A stretch of 64,000 nucleotides of DNA from Bacteroidaceae bacterium (lineage in GTDB: Bacteria; Bacteroidota; Bacteroidia; Bacteroidales; Bacteroidaceae): contig JAILEU010000037.1 of the NCBI GenBank assembly GCA_024697785.1, forward strand, positions 1-64,000, in the 5' to 3' direction. Positions 9,490 to 18,876 of the stretch are shown in pieces. Each line of letters begins with the position of its first letter. Within the stretch, counting starts at the first letter, position 1. The notes below the pieces were generated by a model. The model was given only the letters and a program-made list of their open reading frames with translations. It was not told the origin of the DNA and ran no database searches. The translations under genes and the position numbers were made by a program.

Positions 9490-10110
9490 TTATTTATATA
9501 CGACGGTTTCGTCGAGACTGCGGTAGGTGGTGTGCATGGCGGATGGCTTGGCGTCGTCGGCTGCATAGCCAAAGGGCATCAGCAGAATGGGGTGGATGTT
9601 GTCGGGAAGATCGAACACCTTTTTCGCATCGTCGGGGTTGAAAGCACCGACGGGGCAGGTGCCGAGTCCGAGGTTGTAGGCCTCGAGCATCATGTGGGTG
9701 AGGACGATGGTGACGTCAATATCGCCGTAGTTGTCGTTTTCGCCTCGGCGGCAGACGCGGTTGTCGTCGTAGCAGAACATGAAGGCCTGTGGGGCACCGT
9801 AGATGCAGCGGGTGATCTGGTTGGCTTTGGCAATAGCCTCCTCAGAGCGAAGCACATAAATCATCTGCGGCTGGCTGTTGACAGCTGTGGGGGCCAGTTT
9901 ACCGGCTTCAAGAATGAGATCGATTTTCTCCTGCTCGACGGGCTTCGGCGAGAAATGGCGCACCGAATAACGTCCAGCGGCAAGATCCATGAAATCCTTG
10001 TTCACTTTTGTTTCCATGTCGGGTTCGTTTTTCTGTTCTTTTTTCTGCCCGCAGCAGGCGCACAGAGGCAAGGCAAGTGCCAAAAGGATGATAAATGAGA
10101 GCTTTTTCAT
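9490..10110 (-). CDS. nitroreductase-family protein with lipoprotein-type signal peptide
   Basis: MKKLSFIILLALALPLCACCGQ signal and lipobox, then 'RYSVRHFSPKPVEQEKIDLILEAGKLAPTAVNSQP'. Confidence 0.85.
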   Translation of the reverse strand: MKKLSFIILLALALPLCACCGQKKEQKNEPDMETKVNKDFMDLAAGRYSVRHFSPKPVEQEKIDLILEAGKLAPTAVNSQPQMIYVLRSEEAIAKANQITRCIYGAPQAFMFCYDDNRVCRRGENDNYGDIDVTIVLTHMMLEAYNLGLGTCPVGAFNPDDAKKVFDLPDNIHPILLMPFGYAADDAKPSAMHTTYRSLDETVVYK

Positions 10111-10180
10111 GTTGTTTGAGTTTGAATCTATCGGCAAAGATAGGTCATATTTTGGAATTTATAAAGTTTTGCGGATTTTT

Positions 10181-10212
10181 TTTGCGCGTTTCGCCAAAGT
10201 GGACTAACTTTG
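10181..10212 (+). promoter_or_regulatory. Bacteroidota-type promoter upstream of SPFH gene
   Basis: TTTG (10181-10184), 20-nt spacer, TAACTTTG (10205-10212). Confidence 0.75.
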
Positions 10213-10251
10213 CCGTTCGATAAACGTTATACCTTTTTAAATATAGAGCGT

Positions 10252-11091
10252 ATGAAAAAGAAATTCTTGTTTGGAAGTCTGGGCGTCGTATGCCTGCTGG
10301 TTGTTTTACTGATGAACTGCTGCACCGTGATTGACTCGGGCGACATCGGCGTGAAGTTCCATAAATGGTCGAGCAGGGCAAACATGCATGGAGGCGTGGA
10401 GGGCACCTGCCGCGGCTGGGTGTTCTACAATCCCATCACCACGCGCATCTACAAATACCCCACCTATGTGCAGCGTAAGAACTACGAGCCTTTCAACGTG
10501 AATGCCAAGGATGCCTCAATTTTCTCCATGGACCCGACGATTGCCTACCGCATCGACGAGGACAAAGTGTGCAACATCTTCGTGAAGTACCGTAAGGGCG
10601 TGCGAGAACTGGAGAGCGGCTATATCCGTACGTGCATCTACGAGGCCTACCGCACCTGCGCCAACCAGTATTCGTCTGACTCGCTGATGTCCAACCGCGA
10701 GAAGTTCGAGAACGATGTCCGCACGCGTCTCGATGCCACCATGCGCGACGAGGGCTTCATCGTCGAGGAGTTTACTTCGCAGATTACACCTCCCGAGTCG
10801 CTCACACAGATGATCAACGAGAAGAACATCGCCATCCAGTCGGCTCTGAAGGCTGAGAACAAGGTGAAGGAAGCAGAGGCTATGGCCAAGATTGCTGTGG
10901 CCGAGGCTCGTGGTAACGCTGAAGCTATGAAGGTCAAGGCCGATGCCGAAGCCTATTACAACCGTACCATCAGCGCTTCGCTCTCGGAACAGATTGTGCA
11001 GGAAGACTGGATTGAGAAATGGGATGGCAAACTGCCTACCTACATGACGGGCTCCAACGGCGCCGTCATGATCATGCCGGAGAAGAAATAA
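10252..11091 (+). CDS. SPFH/prohibitin-family membrane protein
   Basis: 'VIDSGDIGVKFHKWSSRANMHGGVEGTCRGWVFYNP'; coiled coil 'ALKAENKVKEAEAMAKIAVAEARGNAEAMKVKADAEAYY'. Confidence 0.85.
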   Translation: MKKKFLFGSLGVVCLLVVLLMNCCTVIDSGDIGVKFHKWSSRANMHGGVEGTCRGWVFYNPITTRIYKYPTYVQRKNYEPFNVNAKDASIFSMDPTIAYRIDEDKVCNIFVKYRKGVRELESGYIRTCIYEAYRTCANQYSSDSLMSNREKFENDVRTRLDATMRDEGFIVEEFTSQITPPESLTQMINEKNIAIQSALKAENKVKEAEAMAKIAVAEARGNAEAMKVKADAEAYYNRTISASLSEQIVQEDWIEKWDGKLPTYMTGSNGAVMIMPEKK

Positions 11092-11569
11092 CGTCCAGCA
11101 GCAGCTGAAGAGCCGTTTGTACGGCACGCTGGGTGTTTCTCGCCCGCCCTAAGTCGTCACCTTTCAAACAATGGGTGACGACTTTTCCATTGGACGAAGC
11201 TACTGCCATCCACACGGTACCGACGGGGATTTCCGGCGTGCCCCCCGTGGGGCCTGCAACGCCAGAGGTGGAGACGGTAAAGTCGGCTTTCAGGGCTTTC
11301 AGAGCTCCTTGTGCCATTTCAACGACGACAGGCTCGCTCACGACATCGTGCCGACGGAGCGTGTCGGACTTCACGTGCAGAAGGTCGTGCTTCACTTCGG
11401 TGGCATACGATACGATGCCGCCACGCACCACAGCCGAGCTGCCGCTTATGGAGGTCAACGCAGCGGCAATGCCACCACCTGTGCAGCTTTCGGCTGTACC
11501 TACGGTTTGTGCAGTTTCTGCCAGTTTTTTAACGATGGAACGGGCCAGTTGCGTGATTTCTCGTTTCAT
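11072..11569 (-). CDS. CinA C-terminal family nicotinamide-nucleotide amidohydrolase
   Basis: 'TVGTAESCTGGGIAAALTSISGSSAVVRGGIVSYATEVK', 'TSGVAGPTGGTPEIPVGTVW'. Confidence 0.92.
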   Translation of the reverse strand: MKREITQLARSIVKKLAETAQTVGTAESCTGGGIAAALTSISGSSAVVRGGIVSYATEVKHDLLHVKSDTLRRHDVVSEPVVVEMAQGALKALKADFTVSTSGVAGPTGGTPEIPVGTVWMAVASSNGKVVTHCLKGDDLGRARNTQRAVQTALQLLLDVISSPA

Positions 11570-11573
11570 GCTG

Positions 11574-12599
11574 TTATAGGGTTACGCGTGAATAGGCGGG
11601 CAGGTCGATAGGGCAAAAGTCGTTGTCCAAGAATTTATAGTAGCCCGTGATGGCTATCATAGCTGCGTTGTCGGTCGTATAGCCGAACTTGGGGATGAAT
11701 ACATTCCAACGATAGCGACGGGCATGGTCGAGGAAGGCGTTCCTCAGCCCTGTGTTGGCGCTGACTCCTCCCGCTACGGCAACCTCGCGGATGTTGAGGT
11801 CGCGAGCGGCACGACGCAGCTTTTCCATCAGGATCTCCACCACCGTCCTTTCCAGCGAAGCGGCAAGGTCGGCTTTGTTTTGCTCGATGAAATCGGGGTT
11901 TTCTTTGATTTGGTCGCGCAGGAAATAGAGAAACGAGGTCTTCAACCCGCTGAAGCTGTAGTCGTAGCCGTCGATGTGGGGCTTGCTAAACGTGAAAGCC
12001 TTTGCGTTGCCTTGCCGGGCCAGTTTATCGATGATCGGGCCGCCCGGGTAACCCAGCCCCATCACTTTTGAGCATTTGTCGATGGCTTCGCCCGCTGCGT
12101 CGTCGATGGTTTGGCCGATGACCTCCATCTGGTTGTATGCCTTGACGAGCACAATCTGCGAGTTGCCGCCCGACACCAACAAGCATAGGAACGGAAAGGT
12201 GGGGTGGGGCGTTTCGACGCCCTCTTCTTCGATGAAATGGGCCAAAACATGCCCTTGCAAATGGTTTACGTCAACAAGGGGGATGTCCAGCGAGCGGGCA
12301 AAGCCCTTGGCAAACGACACGCCCACCAGCAACGACCCCATGAGCCCGGGACCCCGCGTGAAAGCAACGGCAGACAGCTGTTCCTTTCTGACGTCAGCCC
12401 GCTTGAGGGCTTCGCTGACTACGGGCACAATGTTCTGCTCGTGGGCGCGCGATGCCAGTTCGGGCACCACGCCGCCGTAGCTCTCGTGCACCGCCTGGCT
12501 GGCTGTGACGTTGGAGAGCAGCTTACCATTTCTGATGACAGCTGCCGATGTGTCGTCGCACGACGACTCTATGCCAAGTATGATGACATCCTTTTCCAT
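11574..12599 (-). CDS. tsaD: tRNA N6-adenosine threonylcarbamoyltransferase
   Basis: 'ILGIESSCDDTSAAVI', 'GGVVPELASRAHEQNI', 'AVAGGVSANTGLR'. Confidence 0.96.
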   Translation of the reverse strand: MEKDVIILGIESSCDDTSAAVIRNGKLLSNVTASQAVHESYGGVVPELASRAHEQNIVPVVSEALKRADVRKEQLSAVAFTRGPGLMGSLLVGVSFAKGFARSLDIPLVDVNHLQGHVLAHFIEEEGVETPHPTFPFLCLLVSGGNSQIVLVKAYNQMEVIGQTIDDAAGEAIDKCSKVMGLGYPGGPIIDKLARQGNAKAFTFSKPHIDGYDYSFSGLKTSFLYFLRDQIKENPDFIEQNKADLAASLERTVVEILMEKLRRAARDLNIREVAVAGGVSANTGLRNAFLDHARRYRWNVFIPKFGYTTDNAAMIAITGYYKFLDNDFCPIDLPAYSRVTL

Positions 12600-12603
12600 G
12601 GAA

Positions 12604-13251
12604 TTACACCTCTTCCTCTTCCTTTTTCTTCTTGCTCTTCCTCGATTTCAGGATGAGATAGCCAATGACGAGGACGACAAGGGCGAGGAGGCCGTAACCG
12701 ACTTCGTGAGAGTATTTGGTGACGGTATCAACCAGCTGGTCTTCGGGCAGAATACGCTGCAGATAGTAGCCGAGGGCAGCAAGGAAACAATTCCAGATGC
12801 CGGCGCCGAGAGCAGTAAAGGCGATGAAGCGGCCAAAAGGCATCTTAGCCAGGCCGGCAGGGATGGAGATGAGATGGCGGATGACGGGTATCAGACGGCC
12901 GATAAACGTTGAGACTGATCCATGCGCATTGAAATAACGCTCTGCCTTCTGCACCTTTTCCTTATTAAGCAGGAACATGTGGCCTACCTTGCTGTCGGCA
13001 AAGGCATAGACGATGGGCTTTCCGACGAGCAGGGAGACGGTGTAGTTGATGGTTGCTCCGAGACATGCGCCAAGCGTGGCAAAGAGAATGAGCAGGAATA
13101 CGTTAAGCTCGCCGGTGGCAGCTGCGTGGTAGGCTGCGGGCGGCACGACAATTTCAGAAGGGATGGGGAACACGGTGCTCTCGAGGGTCATCAGGAAGAG
13201 GACGGTGTAGTAGTTGAGGTGCGCAAGGCACCATTGGATGAATGCTGACAC
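12604..13251 (-). CDS. DedA-family membrane protein
   Basis: 'PSEIVVPPAAYHA', 'FIGRLIPVIRHLISIPAGLAKMPFGRFIAFTALGAGIWN'. Confidence 0.9.
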   Translation of the reverse strand: MSAFIQWCLAHLNYYTVLFLMTLESTVFPIPSEIVVPPAAYHAAATGELNVFLLILFATLGACLGATINYTVSLLVGKPIVYAFADSKVGHMFLLNKEKVQKAERYFNAHGSVSTFIGRLIPVIRHLISIPAGLAKMPFGRFIAFTALGAGIWNCFLAALGYYLQRILPEDQLVDTVTKYSHEVGYGLLALVVLVIGYLILKSRKSKKKKEEEEV

Positions 13252-13363
13252 GGGGAGGGATGGGGATTAAGAATTAATAATATAATGAAGAATGAAAAAT
13301 GAAAAATAAAAAGCTTTGTTGGCAGCTTGAATGGTGAATAGTGATCGTTGGGTTAATGATGAG

Positions 13364-14266
13364 TTATTCTTTTTTGTTCTTCAGATGCATCTTGCACAAC
13401 TCTATCTTGGACCGTATGAAATCGGTGTCGATGGCGGGTGGGGGAGTGATGGTGGAGTCGGAATAGTTAGCCATAGCCGAATGGTACAGCCGGTTTGCCT
13501 CGGCATAGTGGCCTAAGGCAAAGTGGCAGTCGGCCATGTTTTGCTCAGAGAGCATCTCGTCGGGGCGGATGACCTTGACATAATCATACGCTTCGAGTGC
13601 CTGCGTGTAGTCGCCGAAGTCATGATAGATGTCGCCCAGAATTCCCCACGAACGTGCGTTATAGGGGTCGAGGTCGATGAGCTTGTTGGCGAGGTCGATG
13701 GCTTCGCGGGCTCGTCCCTGGAGGGCATAGCAGAGGGCTGCGGCATCGAGGATCGCCGGATGGTCGGGGTGTAGAGCAAAAGCACGGTCAATCCAGCGGT
13801 TGGCTTTGTCAAAAAGCTCTTCGCGGCTATGCTGGCTGATGACAGAGCTGAAGAACCCCGGGTCGTTGTCGGCGAGCAGGATGGTGTGCTCGTATGCTTT
13901 CTCGGAAAGTTCAATCAGGGGTTCGCGGTAGGTGACGTCCTGGCAAGTGTTGGCCCGATGGAGCAGCAAATCGCTGGCCAGAAGGCTAACCTCCGGATCG
14001 TCGGTAAGCTCAAAGTCATTCATGATTTTTGCGGCTGCATCGTAGTCGCCCTGATAGATGCGCAGACGTGCTTCGGCCAGATCGATATCGGCATTGGACG
14101 GATGGAGGTGGCGCGCAAAGCGAATGGCTTTGTCGGCATCGGCGTCACGTTCCTCTTCCATATACCAGTCGATGATGTCGAGCATGTCGTCAGCATCGAA
14201 GTAGGCACTTTTCCCGGAGCGCTCTGCTTTCTCGTATCGTTTCAGTATTTCCTGAAATTCGTCCAT
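13364..14266 (-). CDS. tetratricopeptide-repeat protein
   Basis: Repeated TPR-like helices, 'PYNARSWGILGDIYHDFGDYTQALEAYDYVKVIRPD'. Confidence 0.85.
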   Translation of the reverse strand: MDEFQEILKRYEKAERSGKSAYFDADDMLDIIDWYMEEERDADADKAIRFARHLHPSNADIDLAEARLRIYQGDYDAAAKIMNDFELTDDPEVSLLASDLLLHRANTCQDVTYREPLIELSEKAYEHTILLADNDPGFFSSVISQHSREELFDKANRWIDRAFALHPDHPAILDAAALCYALQGRAREAIDLANKLIDLDPYNARSWGILGDIYHDFGDYTQALEAYDYVKVIRPDEMLSEQNMADCHFALGHYAEANRLYHSAMANYSDSTITPPPAIDTDFIRSKIELCKMHLKNKKE

Positions 14267-14339
14267 ACTAATATAAGTATAAAGGGTGACAAGCCGCTAA
14301 GCGTCTTGTAGAAAGCTACGTACCTTGCTTACTCCTTTC

Positions 14340-16070
14340 TCACACCTTCATTTTTGAATCTTTGAGTGAGACGGTGCGGTTGAAGACGAGATGGTCGGGC
14401 GTGGAATCCTTGTCGGTGCAGAAGTAGCCTATGCGCTGGAACTGGAAGTGGTCGAGAGGCTTGGTGCCGGCCAGGAAATCTTCGACATAGCAGCAGGGGC
14501 GCACTTCGAGCGAATCGGGATTCATCATCTGCTTCATGGCCTCCACGGGCTCCAGTCCTTCTTCGCGCAGCCGGGCAAGCTCGTCGCGCGGATTCTCGAC
14601 TTTCCACAGACGGTCGTAAAGCCGTACCTCGGCCTTCACGGCGTGGGCTACGCTCACCCAGTGGATGGTGCCGCGCACACGGCGGTTCGACTCGCTCTCG
14701 CCCGTCTTGGTGTTGGGGATATACTCGCAATAGACTTCTTCAACCCTTCCGTCGGCATCCTTCTTACATCCTGTGCAAAGGACGATGTAGGCATTCTTCA
14801 GACGAACCTCCTGCCCAGGAGTCAGGCGGAAGTATTTCTTCGGAGCATCCTCCATGAAGTCCTCGCGCTCAATCCACAGTTCGCGGCAGAAGGCAATCTG
14901 ATGGGTGCCAGCTTCGGGGTCCTCGGGGTTGTTGATGGCTTCGAGCATCTCGGTTTTGTCTTCGGGATAGTTTGTGACCACGAGCTTGACCGGGTCGATG
15001 ACGGCGCTGACACGCGTGGCGTGGCGGTTGAGGTCCTCGCGGCACGATGCTTCCATGAGCGCCATGTCGTTGAGTGCGTCGTAGAGCGTGTAGCCGATTT
15101 TATCCACGAAGAGCTTGATGGCTTCGGGTGTGTAGCCGCGACGGCGATAGCCGCAGATGGTCGGCATGCGCGGGTCGTCCCAGCCGTCCACCATGTGGTT
15201 TTGGACAAGAGCCAGCAGATTGCGCTTGGAAAGGAGGGTGTAGTTGAGGTTCAGCTTATTGAACTCGCGCTGTTTGGGACGGTTGTCGTCGAGGTCCTCG
15301 CCCTTTTTGAGCCAGTCGATGAAAAGGTCGTAGAGGGGACGATGGGGCACGAACTCAAGCGTGCAGAGGCTGTGGGTGACCCCTTCGAAGAAGTCGCTCT
15401 GACCGTGAGCGAAGTCGTACATCGGGTAGGCCTTCCACTTGTCGCCCGTGCGGTGATGGGGCGTCTTGACGATGCGATAGATGATGGGGTCACGGAAGAG
15501 CATGTTGTTGTGGCTCATGTCGATCTTGGCGCGCAGCACCATCGAGCCCTCCTCCAGTTCGCCGCTGTTCATTTTCTCAAACAGGGCGAGGCTTTCCTCA
15601 ATGGGGCGGTTGCGATAGGGGCTTTCGATGCCCGGCTGCGTGGGCGTGCCCTTCTGCGAGAGGATGACCTCCTGCGGCTGCTCGTCGACGTAAGCCTTGC
15701 CCTCCTTGATGAGCTCGACGGCAAAGTCCCAGAGCTGCTGGAAATAGTCGCTGGCATAGAATACGTTGGCCCACTTGAAGCCCAGCCATTGGATGTCCTC
15801 CATGATGGCATCGACATATTCCACATTCTCCTTCGTCGGGTTGGTGTCGTCGAAACGGAGGTTGCAGATGCCGCCATAGCGCTCGGCGATGCCAAAGTCC
15901 ATGCAGATGGCTTTGGCGTGTCCGATGTGCAGGTAGCCGTTGGGTTCTGGCGGGAAACGCGTCTGAATGCGTCCTCCGTTCTTTCCTGCTGCCAGGTCTT
16001 CCTCCACGATTTGCTCTATGAAGTTCAAACTTTTCTTCTCCTGATTCTCTGTAGATTTAATTTCTGTCAT
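14340..16070 (-). CDS. glnS: glutaminyl-tRNA synthetase
   Basis: 'TRFPPEPNGYLHIGHAKAICMDFGIAERYGG', 'LSKRNLLALV'. Confidence 0.96.
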   Translation of the reverse strand: MTEIKSTENQEKKSLNFIEQIVEEDLAAGKNGGRIQTRFPPEPNGYLHIGHAKAICMDFGIAERYGGICNLRFDDTNPTKENVEYVDAIMEDIQWLGFKWANVFYASDYFQQLWDFAVELIKEGKAYVDEQPQEVILSQKGTPTQPGIESPYRNRPIEESLALFEKMNSGELEEGSMVLRAKIDMSHNNMLFRDPIIYRIVKTPHHRTGDKWKAYPMYDFAHGQSDFFEGVTHSLCTLEFVPHRPLYDLFIDWLKKGEDLDDNRPKQREFNKLNLNYTLLSKRNLLALVQNHMVDGWDDPRMPTICGYRRRGYTPEAIKLFVDKIGYTLYDALNDMALMEASCREDLNRHATRVSAVIDPVKLVVTNYPEDKTEMLEAINNPEDPEAGTHQIAFCRELWIEREDFMEDAPKKYFRLTPGQEVRLKNAYIVLCTGCKKDADGRVEEVYCEYIPNTKTGESESNRRVRGTIHWVSVAHAVKAEVRLYDRLWKVENPRDELARLREEGLEPVEAMKQMMNPDSLEVRPCCYVEDFLAGTKPLDHFQFQRIGYFCTDKDSTPDHLVFNRTVSLKDSKMKV

Positions 16071-16150
16071 AGCTCATTCTGATTTCGGCGTGCAAAAGTA
16101 CTACATTCTTTCCGAAAATGAAAGAATGAACCGCGAAAAATGCGCTAATC

Positions 16151-16822
16151 CTACCAGACGAAAGGGATGACCTTATACTTCACCCGCTTCTTATAATCTT
16201 TATATCCCTCCAGGCCCTCTTCAAGGACTGCCTCTTCGTTCCTGATTCTTTTTGCCAGAATGGGAAGGTAGAGCAGGCTGACGAGAAACGAAGGCAGCGA
16301 GCCCAGCACCAGCGGCATCATCAGGAACATCACCAGCGTGGCCATATACATCGGATGGCGAACGATGGCGTAGAGGCCCGTGTCGATAACCTTCTGGCCC
16401 TCCTGCACTTCGATTGTCCGGGAAAGGAAGGTATTCTCCCTGAGCACCTCGGCATACAGCAGATAGGACGCCAGAAACAGGATTGCAGCAGCGCACACCA
16501 CCCAGTGGGGGAGTATCAGCCAGCGGAACCTCCAGTTCAGTCCTGCAAGGACGAAAGAAACGATAAACATCCCTCCGCTCAAGGCGACCACCGTCCGTTG
16601 CTCTTTATGTTCCTCTTTCGCGTTCAGCCGTTTACGCAGCAGCTCGGGGTTGGCCGAAAGCATGATGATGCCGGCGACGAACATCGGTACAAACAGGATT
16701 CCCATCAGCAGCCAGCCGTTCCAGAAGCGCATCGAGCCTGCAGGCAGGAAAATCAGTAGGCCTAGAAATAGTACGCCCGAGAAGAACTTCATCAGGGCCT
16801 GGGTCAAAAGTTTTTTATCCAT
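16151..16822 (-). CDS. isoprenylcysteine carboxyl methyltransferase-family membrane protein
   Basis: 'IDTGLYAIVRHPMYMATLVMFLMMPLVLGS', 'RIRNEEAVLEEGLEGYKDYKKRVKYKVIPFVW'. Confidence 0.85.
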   Translation of the reverse strand: MDKKLLTQALMKFFSGVLFLGLLIFLPAGSMRFWNGWLLMGILFVPMFVAGIIMLSANPELLRKRLNAKEEHKEQRTVVALSGGMFIVSFVLAGLNWRFRWLILPHWVVCAAAILFLASYLLYAEVLRENTFLSRTIEVQEGQKVIDTGLYAIVRHPMYMATLVMFLMMPLVLGSLPSFLVSLLYLPILAKRIRNEEAVLEEGLEGYKDYKKRVKYKVIPFVW

Positions 16823-16856
16823 GATTCAGATGTTTATGGTTATGTTTGAATAGTTA

Positions 16857-16878
16857 AGGGCCTCTTCACAGAGGCCCT
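16857..16878. terminator. perfect 9-bp stem-loop, candidate terminator
   Basis: AGGGCCTCT-TCAC-AGAGGCCCT in the gap between two minus-strand genes. Confidence 0.5.
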
Positions 16879-16986
16879 ATAACGATTCTAATAGGTATTA
16901 GTCTTTTAAGGTAAAAAGATTGTTTTTAGGATAACGGCAGCAAAGGTAAGGCGGTTTTTTGATGTGACAAAACTTTTTTATATGTC

Positions 16987-17562
16987 CTACAACATGTTTT
17001 TGAAAAAGTCTGTCAGCACCTGCCACACTTTGGGCTGCACCTTCTGCTGGCAGACGGTGGCCCAGTCGCCAAGCGAACCGCTGCCATCGTCGGAGATAAC
17101 TTTCACGATACTAAGCGTTTTCACGTCGGCATCGCGGCAGATGTCAAGGAGCGTTTCGCTCTCCATGTCGAAGCATGTCCCGGGGACGTGAAGTTCGGGA
17201 TGAGGGTTTTCGGGCGAGACAAATTCGTGGACGCAGACGATTTCGCCTTGTTCATACCCCGAATCCCACGCGGGATATCCCGAGCGGCATTGCACGGTGT
17301 GGAGAACCGGCAGAGCGTATGAGCCCGCTGAACCGGCCAGCAGCACATCGGCTCCGGAAAAACAGCCCTTTTCCTTCATCCACAGCAGCGAGGGACGAGC
17401 CTCGCCCGCCCCGATGCCGATGATGGCAACGACGCTGTCCTCACGCTCGTACATGATGGGCAGGGGGCTTTCTGAGGCCTGGATGCGGTTGAAGCCTTCT
17501 TTTTCAAGCCTCTCAAGGCCAATCTCATACGGGTGGGCAACGATGAAAATATTTCGGTTCAT
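16987..17562 (-). CDS. MTA/SAH-nucleosidase-like phosphorylase family protein
   Basis: 'SVVAIIGIGAGEARPSL', 'VLLAGSAGSYALPV', 'TCFDMESETLLDICRDADVKTLSIVKVISD'. Confidence 0.75.
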   Translation of the reverse strand: MNRNIFIVAHPYEIGLERLEKEGFNRIQASESPLPIMYEREDSVVAIIGIGAGEARPSLLWMKEKGCFSGADVLLAGSAGSYALPVLHTVQCRSGYPAWDSGYEQGEIVCVHEFVSPENPHPELHVPGTCFDMESETLLDICRDADVKTLSIVKVISDDGSGSLGDWATVCQQKVQPKVWQVLTDFFKNML

Positions 17563-17695
17563 TTTTAAAATTATTAAATTAGGAATTAGAAATTAGAAAT
17601 TAGGAATTTATTATTATTTTGACGGCGAAGATAAGGCTTTTCTTTCTTTTCTGCAAATTTATGCGCATCGAGTTGCATGTTTATTTAAAAAGGAG

Positions 17696-17703
17696 TACTT
17701 TTG
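17696..17703 (+). promoter_or_regulatory. -7 promoter box (TACTTTTG) upstream of yccF
   Basis: Matches TAnnTTTG; immediately precedes the 26-bp repeats. Confidence 0.55.
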
Positions 17704-17788
17704 CAAGACAAAATAACAACGTAATTCTGAAAGACAAAACAACAACGTAATTCTGCAAGACAAAATAACAACGTAATTCTGAAAGACA
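17704..17788. repeat. 26-bp tandem repeat, 3 full copies plus partial fourth
   Basis: (C/A)AAGACAAAA(T/C)AACAACGTAATTCTG at 17704, 17730 and 17756; partial copy runs into the ATG at 17789. Confidence 0.95.
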
Positions 17789-18157
17789 ATGAAATTCATC
17801 GGCAATATCCTCTGGTTTGTTTTGGGCGGCTTTCTTACGGCCCTGATGTATTGGCTCGCCGGTTTCCTTTTCTGCATCACCATCGTCGGCATCCCCTTCG
17901 GTGCCCAGCTGATGAAGTTCGGCACGTTTGCCCTATGGCCTTTCGGACGGAAGGTGGAAGACGGCAAAAGCCTGACGGGCTTTTTCAACCTGCTGTTCAA
18001 CGTCCTGTGGATCATTCTGGGATGGTGGGAGATTGCCGCCACGCATCTGGCCTTTGGCATCCTGTGTTGCATCACCATCGTCGGCATCCCCTTCGGCATA
18101 CAGCACTTCAAGCTTGCCTGGCTTTCGCTGATGCCTTTCGGGAAAAAGATTGTTTAA
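17789..18157 (+). CDS. yccF: YccF-domain inner membrane protein
   Basis: Two 'CITIVGIPFG.QLMKFG/QHFKLAW' repeats characteristic of YccF. Confidence 0.9.
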   Translation: MKFIGNILWFVLGGFLTALMYWLAGFLFCITIVGIPFGAQLMKFGTFALWPFGRKVEDGKSLTGFFNLLFNVLWIILGWWEIAATHLAFGILCCITIVGIPFGIQHFKLAWLSLMPFGKKIV

Positions 18158-18863
18158 CCGCATCGGGATGGCACCTGTCTTGACGGACTCCTTATTTTAT
18201 TATAATCTCGGCGAAGGCGTGACGGCCTTTTCGTCAGGGCGCGACGCCGTGCTGCCGTTCCCCGTCGTGCAGGCCCATCAGGTGCATGGCGACAGGATAG
18301 CGTATGTCGATAGCCCGTCGCTCACCCGCGAGGACCTGGAGGGCATCGACGCCCTCCTGACCGATGTGCCCGGCTGTGCCGTCGGAGCTCGGACTGCCGA
18401 CTGCGTGCCCGTCCTGCTCTTTGACGCTGTGCATCATGCCGTTGCTGCGGTGCATGCCGGATGGAAGGGGACGGTGCTGGCTATCACCTCAAAGGCCGTG
18501 CAGGCCATGAGCGAGCGCTTCGGAACGAACCCCGCCGACGTCAGGGCTGCCATCGGCCCCAGCATCGGCCCCAACAGCTTTCAGGTGGGGGAGGAGGTCG
18601 TCGAGCAGTTCCGGCACGCTGGCTTCCCGATGGACGTGGTTCACTCCTACCGTGGACCGCGCAGCGACGTGCCGATGCAGGGCGGCCACCACATCGACCT
18701 CTGGGCTGCCAACCGCTGGCTGCTCACGTCGTCGGGCGTGCCTGGCGGGCAGATCTACACAGCGCGCATCTGCACCTATCTCCGTAACGACCTTTTTAAT
18801 TCAGCGCGTCGCGAGGGCGTCAGCTGCCCGCGCATCATCAATGCCATTCGGCTGAATCCCTAA
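18150..18863 (+). CDS. YfiH/PgeF-family multicopper-oxidase-like purine nucleoside phosphorylase
   Basis: 'VVQAHQVHGDRI', 'TADCVPVLLFDAVHHAVAAVHAGWKGT', 'IGPSIGPNSFQVG'. Confidence 0.93.
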   Translation: MFNRIGMAPVLTDSLFYYNLGEGVTAFSSGRDAVLPFPVVQAHQVHGDRIAYVDSPSLTREDLEGIDALLTDVPGCAVGARTADCVPVLLFDAVHHAVAAVHAGWKGTVLAITSKAVQAMSERFGTNPADVRAAIGPSIGPNSFQVGEEVVEQFRHAGFPMDVVHSYRGPRSDVPMQGGHHIDLWAANRWLLTSSGVPGGQIYTARICTYLRNDLFNSARREGVSCPRIINAIRLNP

Positions 18864-18876
18864 TCGCCAACCCGTC

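Noticed and set aside
14391-16082. 563-aa plus-strand ORF
   Set aside because: Antisense shadow of glnS; no recognisable domain.
17704-17788. Possible CRISPR array
   Set aside because: Units are contiguous with no spacers and there are no cas genes; this is a tandem repeat.
17659-18111. 150-aa minus-strand ORF across the 26-bp repeats
   Set aside because: Antisense of yccF; repeat-derived.
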